A model generated the notes under the pieces. It did no database searches. It was not told the DNA's origin and saw only the letters and a program-made list of their open reading frames with translations. The translations under genes and the position numbers were made by a program. 9,407 nucleotides of DNA from Myxococcales bacterium (lineage in GTDB: Bacteria; Desulfobacterota_B; Binatia; UBA1149; SPBQ01). The stretch spans positions 1 through 9,407 of the forward strand of contig SPBQ01000057.1 of NCBI GenBank assembly GCA_004525875.1, in the 5' to 3' direction. Positions 1 through 5,350 of this stretch are shown here, piece after piece (position 1 is the first letter of the stretch; every line of letters starts with the position of its first letter).

Positions 1-1
1 A

Positions 2-1249
2 ACCGTTGACGCTTGCGTGCGCGGCGGTATCGGCCGCACGTCATGCTACAAGCACGGGCGTGGGGCGCTCGAGGAGTGCCTCGCTCGCCACTGTGAGCCG
101 GCGACGCCGTGCGAGCGCGTCTGCGACGCGCAGGCCCACGACGCGCTCGAGCAGTGCGTGGCGACCGGCGAGCCGCGCGAGGCCTGCGCCGAGCGCGGGC
201 GTGGCCAGCGTGCCGCCTGCCTCGAGCAGGACTGCGAGCCCGAGCCGCGCTGCGAGGACCGCTGCGCGTTCAACGCCAGGGGCCTGTTCGGCGACTGCGT
301 CGACGAGGGCAGCCACCGTCGCAAATGTGGTCGGCGTGCGCGCTTCGCGTTCCGCGACTGCTCGCTCGAGAACTGCAAGCCCGACGTGAGTTGTGAGGAT
401 GCCTGCGAGGCGCGCGGTCAGGAGCTTCTCGTGCGCTGCATCGAGAGCGGCGTGGACGCCGACGAGTGCGCCACGCGTGTGCGCGACGAAGTCCAGGCCT
501 GCATCGGCGAGGAGTGCCGGCCCGAGCCACCCACCTGCGAGGCGCGCTGCGAGGGTGCCGGCGAGGCCGTCGACGCCTGCCTCGCCCAAGAGTGCCGGCC
601 CGAGCCGCCCACCTGCGAGGAGCGCTGCGCCGCCCAAGCGAAGGAGTTCACGAGCCGCTGCACCGACAACGGCACACAGGCCGACAACTGCGACGACCGC
701 GCGCGGGTGAGCTTCGAGACCTGTGTCGACGAGAACTGCGAGGAGCCCGATCCCCCCGCCTGCGAGGAGAAGTGCGCGGCGCGCGGCGCCGAGGTTCTCG
801 ACCACTGCAACGAGAAGGAGAGTGATGCCCAGGGCTGCGCCGAGCGCGCCGCGGGCGTCGTCGACTCTTGCCTCGGCGAGCACTGCTCGCCGGAGCCGCC
901 CTCGTGCCAGGATCGCTGCAGCGACGCGGCCGACGAGTTCCTCGCCCACTGCGTCCGCGACGGTATCGCCCCCGACGCGTGCGGGAACCGGAAGGTCGCG
1001 CTCGAGGCCGAGTGCGGTCAGCTCGAGTGCGGGCCGCAGCCGCCGACCTGCGAGGAGCGGTGCGCCGTCGAGGGCATCGAGTTCGCCGACGACTGCGCCG
1101 AGGAGGGCGTGGCCGTCGATGCGTGCGACGTGCGCGCCGCCGAGATCGTCGCCGAGTGCGTCACCGAGGCATGCACCGACGACACGCCAGGCGGCGACGG
1201 TGGCGACGGCTCGACCGAACCCGACACCGAGCCCGGCACGGTCCAGTAA
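2..1249 (+). CDS. Cys-rich tandem-repeat protein, 5'-truncated by the window edge
   Basis: No function is recognised. The frame is open to the left edge. The visible part is about 415 residues, almost all of it tandem modules with cysteine spacing C-x3-C-x10-C-x9-C-x10-C-x4-C, followed by a short acidic/proline linker such as RPEPPT. Seven full modules, one partial module at the left edge and one shortened module are visible. A GTG at 17 could be called as the start, but the codons before it (T-V-D-A-C) supply the expected cysteine exactly nine residues before the next one, so the true start lies outside the window. The protein ends in a Gly/Asp/Pro/Thr-rich acidic tail of 24 residues (TDDTPGGDGG...TVQ), with no sorting motif or membrane anchor. 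The even number of cysteines per module suggests disulfides in an exported protein; that is inference, since no signal peptide is in view. It could be a surface, adhesion or matrix protein. A strong hairpin follows the stop. Confidence 0.85.
   Translation, partial: TVDACVRGGIGRTSCYKHGRGALEECLARHCEPATPCERVCDAQAHDALEQCVATGEPREACAERGRGQRAACLEQDCEPEPRCEDRCAFNARGLFGDCVDEGSHRRKCGRRARFAFRDCSLENCKPDVSCEDACEARGQELLVRCIESGVDADECATRVRDEVQACIGEECRPEPPTCEARCEGAGEAVDACLAQECRPEPPTCEERCAAQAKEFTSRCTDNGTQADNCDDRARVSFETCVDENCEEPDPPACEEKCAARGAEVLDHCNEKESDAQGCAERAAGVVDSCLGEHCSPEPPSCQDRCSDAADEFLAHCVRDGIAPDACGNRKVALEAECGQLECGPQPPTCEERCAVEGIEFADDCAEEGVAVDACDVRAAEIVAECVTEACTDDTPGGDGGDGSTEPDTEPGTVQ
110..1174 (+). repeat. 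Coding tandem array of six-cysteine modules (period 47-49 codons)
   Basis: Module starts (first Cys codon) are at 110, 251, 392, 536, 614, 761, 905 and 1049. The modules starting at 110, 251, 392, 614, 761, 905 and 1049 all keep C-x3-C-x10-C-x9-C-x10-C-x4-C exactly. The module at 536 is only 26 codons long, with four cysteines. A partial module (last four cysteines) lies before 110. Most modules open with C-E-[ED]-[RK]-C or a close variant, and the later ones close with a PEPP-type linker. Residues between cysteines vary widely while the spacing is fixed, so this is an old, selected domain array rather than simple DNA repeat expansion. Confidence 0.9.
513..629 (+). repeat. 39-bp near-identical direct repeat flanking the shortened Cys module
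   Basis: Bases 513-551 and 591-629 match except at 529/607 and 543/621 and lie exactly 78 bases apart, which is the length of the shortened module starting at 536. Both copies encode the PEPPT linker and the opening of the next module. Such identity is not seen between the other modules, so it points to a recent unequal exchange or local gene conversion that left the 26-codon unit in frame. Confidence 0.75.
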
Positions 1250-1257
1250 CCCGCACC

Positions 1258-1290
1258 GGGGTCGGCGCGAGCGCAGGCCGTGCCGACCCT
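1258..1290 (+). terminator. Hairpin after the Cys-rich gene, probable terminator
   Basis: The arms 1259-1269 and 1279-1289 pair over 11 positions, with one G-U pair, around a nine-base loop; an outer G-U pair (1258/1290) is possible. The hairpin starts 9 bases after the stop codon at 1247-1249. It lacks a clean U-tract, since only two T residues follow, so termination efficiency is uncertain. Confidence 0.5.
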
Positions 1291-1430
1291 TGCGCCCTCA
1301 TTCCTCCCGACTCACCGACCGACCAGGCCGGCTCCCCACAAGCGCGGAGCCCGCCTGGCTCGTTCACCGAGCCCGCGCGGACGGTGTGGATGCAGCGCCC
1401 CCTCAGCAGCGCCCGAAGGCGGTACGGCCA

Positions 1431-1466
1431 TTGCAACGAGTCGACGCCCACTCTTAGGTAGGAGGA
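1431..1466 (+). promoter_or_regulatory. Possible promoter and Shine-Dalgarno upstream of the MBL-fold gene
   Basis: AGGAGG at 1460-1465 lies only one base before the GTG at 1467, which is unusually close; an AGG at 1456-1458 gives more normal spacing. An in-frame TAG at 1455-1457 rules out any start further upstream. TTGCAA at 1431-1436 with TAGGTA at 1455-1460 (18-base spacer) is a weak promoter-like pair that would place the transcript start at or near the GTG. The rest of the intergenic stretch, 1291-1430, shows nothing I can name. Confidence 0.3.
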
Positions 1467-2069
1467 GTGAAGAGCCTCCATCGACCTGATCTGTTCGCCT
1501 GGTCCGCGTTCGATCACGAACGCGATATCGACTTCAACTCCGTCCTGTGGACGAGGCTCGAAGGCAACGTGCTCATCGACCCGTTGGCGCTGAGCGACCA
1601 CGATCGCGCCCATCTCGAGCGCCTCGGGAGCGCGGCATGGATCGTCGTGACCAACTCCGACCATGTGCGGGCCACCGAGCGCATCGCGGCCGATCTCGAC
1701 GTTCGGGTGGCCGGGCCGGCGTCAGAACGCGAGACGTTTCCGATCGCGTGCGATCGGTGGTTGTCGGCCGGTGACGAGCTGGTACCGGGTCTGATGACGA
1801 TCGAGATGGCCGGCTCGAAGACGCCAGGCGAGCTCGCGCTCATCCTCGACGGGACGACGCTGATCACAGGCGATCTCGTTCGCGCGCACCGGGCCGGCGC
1901 GTTGATGCTGTTGCCCGACGCGAAACTCACCGACAAGGCGAAGGCCACCGAATCCGTCAGGGGGCTTTCCGAGATCGAGACAATCGACACCGTGCTCGTC
2001 GGCGACGGCTGGTCGGTGTTCGGCGATGCCCGCGCCCGTCTGCATGAGCTGGCCGACGCACTCGGCTGA
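1467..2069 (+). CDS. Metallo-beta-lactamase-fold protein with degenerate metal site
   Basis: The 200-residue length and motif order fit a small MBL-fold hydrolase: GNVLIDP (33-39), a strand ending in VVTNSDH (60-66), SKTPGE (117-122), LITGD (132-136) and VLVGDGW (176-182). In active family members these positions read HxHxDH, TPGH, GD and GH. Here the first two His of HxHxDH are V61 and N63, the TPGH His is E122 and the last His is D180. Only D65, H66 and D136 remain. It is either a non-canonical metalloenzyme or a non-catalytic binding protein; the substrate is unknown. GTG at 1467 is the only plausible start, and the N-terminus (LHRPDLFAWS) runs directly into the fold with no signal peptide, so it is cytoplasmic. 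It sits alone, 94 bases before the next gene on the same strand. Confidence 0.8.
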   Translation: MKSLHRPDLFAWSAFDHERDIDFNSVLWTRLEGNVLIDPLALSDHDRAHLERLGSAAWIVVTNSDHVRATERIAADLDVRVAGPASERETFPIACDRWLSAGDELVPGLMTIEMAGSKTPGELALILDGTTLITGDLVRAHRAGALMLLPDAKLTDKAKATESVRGLSEIETIDTVLVGDGWSVFGDARARLHELADALG

Positions 2070-2143
2070 CGAACGATCCTGAGCTCGTCATCGACACCGC
2101 GAAGAGCTCGCGACGGCGAGATCCGCGTGGACTCGCTGCGCCT

Positions 2144-2163
2144 CGGAGTATAAGTCTCCGCAG
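2144..2163 (+). promoter_or_regulatory. Possible -10 element in a small hairpin, leaderless start for the repeat-protein operon
   Basis: TATAAG at 2149-2154 lies 9 bases before the ATG at 2164 and would place a transcript start near 2161, leaving almost no leader. There is no Shine-Dalgarno in this stretch. CGGAG (2144-2148) and CTCCG (2156-2160) form a perfect 5-bp inverted repeat around the -10-like sequence, which could be a small operator or coincidence. No convincing -35 is seen; TGGACT at 2128-2133 is weak. Confidence 0.35.
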
Positions 2164-3267
2164 ATGCACTCCCCGGGCGACCGTCGCGGATCCGGCACCG
2201 GGCAACCCCGCAGGCTCGCCCTGGCCGCTCTCCGAGCGCTGGGCGTGCTGGGCGTGACGGCCGTGCTCGACCCGATGGGTTGCGTGGGCGCGGGACCGAT
2301 CGCTCCCCGGCCGGCCATCGCGCAGGGGACAGTCGGCCAGGACGTCTCGACACCACCACCGGTCAGCGGACGGCGGCTCTCCGACCCCGCCAGCATTCTT
2401 CCGGCCGACGTGCTGGCACGCGTCGAGCTCGTTCGGGCCAACGTGGCGCTGATCCGCAAGTTCATGGGCCGCCCCGAACCCCCATCGCCCTTTCTGCGCG
2501 TGGAATCGGCGCAGCCGCGCGAGGTGTATTCCCAGGCCCTGAATCTTCAGCAGCGGGCCAATCGCCTCGCGTTCGAGCAAGTTCGGGTCGTCCGCAGCGA
2601 ATCGGTGCCGTTGCAGCAGGACGCCCGTCCGGCCGACGTCTTCGCAGTCGTCGACACCGCGCTGGCCGCCGCGCTGCTCGTCAAGCAGGAGCTCGGAATC
2701 GACGACACCATCGGTGAGCAAGCGCGGCCCGAATCCACGACCCCGAGCGAGGTGTTCAACGCGATCGTCGCGACCGGTGGCGATCTGAACAACATCCTCG
2801 CCAAGAAAACGTCTCCGAGCGACGTGTTCCAGCTGGTCACGGGTTCCGTCCATCAAGCGGCATCGCTGCACGCGGCACTTCCGGGCGGCGGCTATCTGCC
2901 CAAGGAGCCCGCGTTCGAGCCCAACAAGACGCCGGGCGACGTGTACGCGCGTATGCAGCGCTGCTTCGTGCTGATCCAACGACTGGCGGCGGCCAACGGC
3001 ATTCGAACCCTCACCTTCGAGTTCGACGAGAACTACCACCCGCAGGTGACGCCGAACGACGTGAGCGACCTGGCCGCGCTCGTTCTCGAAGAGCTGCTCC
3101 ACCTGCACCGGGAGTTCCCCGAGGCGAAAGCGCCGGCACGCGCCTATCACCCGGGCAAGCGCTTCCCGGCCCATGTATACCAGCGGGCCGGGCTGCTCGA
3201 AGCCCTGCTGACCGACCTCGTGGCAGCCGGCGCGGCCAAGCCCTCGGCGCGATCCGACTCCGATTAA
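2164..3267 (+). CDS. Exported-type protein of tandem 38-residue P-x-[DE]-V-[YF] helical repeats
   Basis: No known family is recognised. The 367-residue product starts with an N-terminal region that looks like a signal peptide: Arg-Arg at 16-17, a hydrophobic stretch about 18-35, and a possible A-x-A cleavage site at A51-A53 (AIAQG). A Cys at 40 lacks a good lipobox because Pro is at -3. After a short Pro-rich stretch come eight units marked by P80, P118, P156, P194, P218, P257, P297 and P335, each starting P-x-[DE]-V-[YF] or a variant. Spacing is 38-40 residues except for one 24-residue unit. Each unit seems to be one amphipathic helix of about 22 residues plus a 14-residue linker rich in Pro, Glu, Lys and Thr. 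The start has no ribosome binding site; the ATG matches a possible leaderless transcript. It is the first gene of a three-gene operon, 7 bases before a membrane Ser/Thr kinase, so a role as ligand or scaffold outside the inner membrane is a reasonable inference. Confidence 0.8.
   Translation: MHSPGDRRGSGTGQPRRLALAALRALGVLGVTAVLDPMGCVGAGPIAPRPAIAQGTVGQDVSTPPPVSGRRLSDPASILPADVLARVELVRANVALIRKFMGRPEPPSPFLRVESAQPREVYSQALNLQQRANRLAFEQVRVVRSESVPLQQDARPADVFAVVDTALAAALLVKQELGIDDTIGEQARPESTTPSEVFNAIVATGGDLNNILAKKTSPSDVFQLVTGSVHQAASLHAALPGGGYLPKEPAFEPNKTPGDVYARMQRCFVLIQRLAAANGIRTLTFEFDENYHPQVTPNDVSDLAALVLEELLHLHREFPEAKAPARAYHPGKRFPAHVYQRAGLLEALLTDLVAAGAAKPSARSDSD
2401..3240 (+). repeat. Eight-unit degenerate 38-codon repeat inside the exported protein
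   Basis: Unit starts (Pro codon) are at 2401, 2515, 2629, 2743, 2815, 2932, 3052 and 3166. The motifs are PADV, PREV, PADV, PSEV, PSDV, PGDV, PNDV and PAHV, usually followed by Y or F and then a helix with hydrophobic residues every three to four positions. The unit starting at 2743 spans only 24 codons and lacks the linker part. DNA identity between units is low, so the array is old. Confidence 0.75.
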
Positions 3268-3274
3268 TCTAAGG

Positions 3275-5335
3275 ATGACGGGCAAGAGCCGAACGGCGTC
3301 GACCATCCAGCGACTGAGGTCACGAGCCGGCAGTCGCATCACCGAGGGACTGCTCTCATCGAACGGCAAGGTCGCCGCCATCGGCCTGGCGACGGCCGTG
3401 CTCACGCTGATCTTCACGATCTGGTTCCAGATTTCGCTGCGCCATCAGAGCACGGTCGGGGCACCGATGGTGCGGGCTGCCTACGTGCTGGACGTGGCCC
3501 TCAATCGCTCGCTGGCGGCGCTTCGCGGCTGGGTCGCCTACGGCGATCTTCGATCCACACACGAGCGTACACGGGTGTGGATCGATGAGATCGAGCCCAC
3601 GATCGCGACCCTCCACGGCTTCGCCGTTCGCACCAACGACGCGAAAACCGCTGAGCAAATCGGCGCGCTCGAGAAGGACCTGCACGAACTGAAACGCACG
3701 CAGTGGGCGATCGAAGACGTCGCCCGCACGCCCGGGAACCAGCCGGCGGCGGTGGAGTACGCCGAGCGTCTGGCGCCGCTTCGCCGCAGCATCCTCGCCG
3801 GCCTGGACGACGCCATCGTCCAGTACAGCGCCGACGCGAGCTCCTCCAATTCGATCACGTTCGTCGCCGACCTCGCCCAGTTCCGTTCCGCGTTCACCGA
3901 GGCCGATCTCGCCTTCAACGAGTTGCTCGTGGACTACAGCGATGTTCGCGACCAGCTGGTCAAAGGACGGCTGGCCGCGGCACAGGAACACGCGACTCGC
4001 ATCGCCGAATCGGCCTCGCGCCGCACCGACGGCGACCTCCGCTATCTCGTCGACTTCTTGCTCGAGGAGTTCGCCGCCTACAGCGCTCAAGTCCAGCCCG
4101 TCATCGCCCTGCGTCGCTCGCCGCGCTGGAACGTCGCGCTCGACTTGTTCGTCAACGAAGCGCAACCGCTGGCCGAGCGCGCGAAAACCGTGTCTCGCGA
4201 GCTCGCCGAGGCGCAGGCGCGCGCGAGCGCACAACGGGCCGACCAGCTCACTCGCGCGAGCTACGTCGTGATCGCCATGGCGCTGTTCATGGGCCTGCTG
4301 TCGGCGGGATCGCTCATGGTCTCGTTCCGGCTGCGGCGGCAAGTCGAGAAGGTGATGGCCAGGGCCAAGACGCTCGGCCAGTACGTGATCGAGGGTCGGC
4401 TCGGCAAGGGCGGAATGGGCGAGGTCTACCTCGCGCGCCATGCGATGCTGCGCAGGCCCACGGCGATCAAGCTCCTGCGGGCCGAGAACGCGCAGAACAT
4501 GCGCGCGCAGACACGCTTCCAGCGCGAGGTGCAGCTCACCTGTCAGCTCACGCATCCCAACACCATCGAGATCTTCGACTACGGCCGAACGCCGGAAGGG
4601 ATCTTCTACTACGCCATGGAGTATCTCGAGGGCTTCACACTGCAATCGCTGGTGTCGGTCGGTGGACCCGTATCGCCGGCTCGCGTGGTCCACATCCTCA
4701 CGCAGGCATGCGGATCACTCGAGGAGGCTCATGCCAGCGACCTGCTCCATCGCGACATCAAGCCGAGCAACATCATGCTGACCCAGCGCGGCGGTGTGTA
4801 CGACACCGTGAAGATCCTCGACTTCGGTCTGGTCAAGGATCTGAGCGACAGTGACGCGGGCGACGGCGACGCGGACACGATCGCCGGCACGCCGATGTAT
4901 CTTGCTCCCGAGCTCATCCTTTCCTCCGATGCCGCCACGCCCCAGGCCGATCTCTACGCGCTGGGCGCCGTCGGCTACTACCTGCTCACGGGAACCACCG
5001 TGTTCCCGGACGGCGACATCATGGAGCTGTTGCGCCGGCACGTGGAGGAGCAGCCGGAGCTTCCGTCACGGCGGCTTGGCCGGGAGCTGCCCGAGGATCT
5101 CGAGTACGTGATCCTGTGCTGCCTGGCCAAGGACCCGAACGAGCGTCCGGCCGGAGCCGCCGAGCTCGCAGCCATGCTGCATGCGGTGGGCTCCGGCGTG
5201 TGGACGGCCGAGGAGGCTCGCGCGTGGTGGGGCGACTTCGGAGAAGCGGCGAAGGCGGACGACGCATCGGAGAACACCCGACCGACGCTCTCGAGATCGG
5301 GCGTAGAGATCGCCGTCAGCAGGTCGATCGGCTGA
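3275..5335 (+). CDS. Transmembrane Ser/Thr protein kinase with extracytoplasmic helical sensor domain
   Basis: The 686-residue product phosphorylates Ser/Thr on target proteins. It has a short basic cytoplasmic N-terminus; TM1 at about 33-55; an extracytoplasmic alpha-helical domain at about 56-328; TM2 at about 330-351; then a Hanks-type kinase domain at about 370-640 and a 45-residue tail. All catalytic motifs are present: the Gly-rich loop GKGGMG (377-382), K399 in AIK, E418 of helix C, HRDIKPSN (492-499), DFG (516-518), GT-P (538-540) and APE (544-546). The sensor starts with a helix carrying LRGWVAYGD (83-91), then R...W..EIEP, a pattern I associate with the ligand-binding helical bundles of some chemoreceptors and sensor histidine kinases. 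The ATG at 3275 follows the upstream stop by 7 bases, with TAAGG directly before it. It is the middle gene of the operon and is likely to respond to something outside the inner membrane, perhaps the upstream repeat protein. Confidence 0.93.
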   Translation: MTGKSRTASTIQRLRSRAGSRITEGLLSSNGKVAAIGLATAVLTLIFTIWFQISLRHQSTVGAPMVRAAYVLDVALNRSLAALRGWVAYGDLRSTHERTRVWIDEIEPTIATLHGFAVRTNDAKTAEQIGALEKDLHELKRTQWAIEDVARTPGNQPAAVEYAERLAPLRRSILAGLDDAIVQYSADASSSNSITFVADLAQFRSAFTEADLAFNELLVDYSDVRDQLVKGRLAAAQEHATRIAESASRRTDGDLRYLVDFLLEEFAAYSAQVQPVIALRRSPRWNVALDLFVNEAQPLAERAKTVSRELAEAQARASAQRADQLTRASYVVIAMALFMGLLSAGSLMVSFRLRRQVEKVMARAKTLGQYVIEGRLGKGGMGEVYLARHAMLRRPTAIKLLRAENAQNMRAQTRFQREVQLTCQLTHPNTIEIFDYGRTPEGIFYYAMEYLEGFTLQSLVSVGGPVSPARVVHILTQACGSLEEAHASDLLHRDIKPSNIMLTQRGGVYDTVKILDFGLVKDLSDSDAGDGDADTIAGTPMYLAPELILSSDAATPQADLYALGAVGYYLLTGTTVFPDGDIMELLRRHVEEQPELPSRRLGRELPEDLEYVILCCLAKDPNERPAGAAELAAMLHAVGSGVWTAEEARAWWGDFGEAAKADDASENTRPTLSRSGVEIAVSRSIG

Positions 5336-5350
5336 GCGGACCATGCGCCG

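Noticed and set aside
41..949. Leftward open frame of 302 codons
   Set aside because: It is the antisense of the Cys-module array; the Ala/Leu-rich translation mirrors the repeat and shows no independent feature.
110..1174. Regular repeats that might suggest a CRISPR or satellite array
   Set aside because: The periodicity is 141-147 bases, in frame, and conserved at the cysteine codons only. Repeats and spacers of CRISPR type are absent.
2272..2283. Possible lipoprotein box PMGC at residues 37-40 of the repeat protein
   Set aside because: Pro at -3 and Met at -2 do not fit the lipobox, and a better A-x-A cleavage site lies downstream.
1957..3417. Leftward open frame of 486 codons
   Set aside because: It is antisense to the repeat-protein gene and both of its flanks, its product is Arg/Gly/His-rich with no recognisable domain, and the plus strand carries clear protein repeats here. 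It is a by-product of GC-rich codon use.
3356..4693. Leftward open frame of 445 codons
   Set aside because: It lies opposite the kinase sensor and catalytic domains, whose motifs prove the plus strand; its translation shows no domain.
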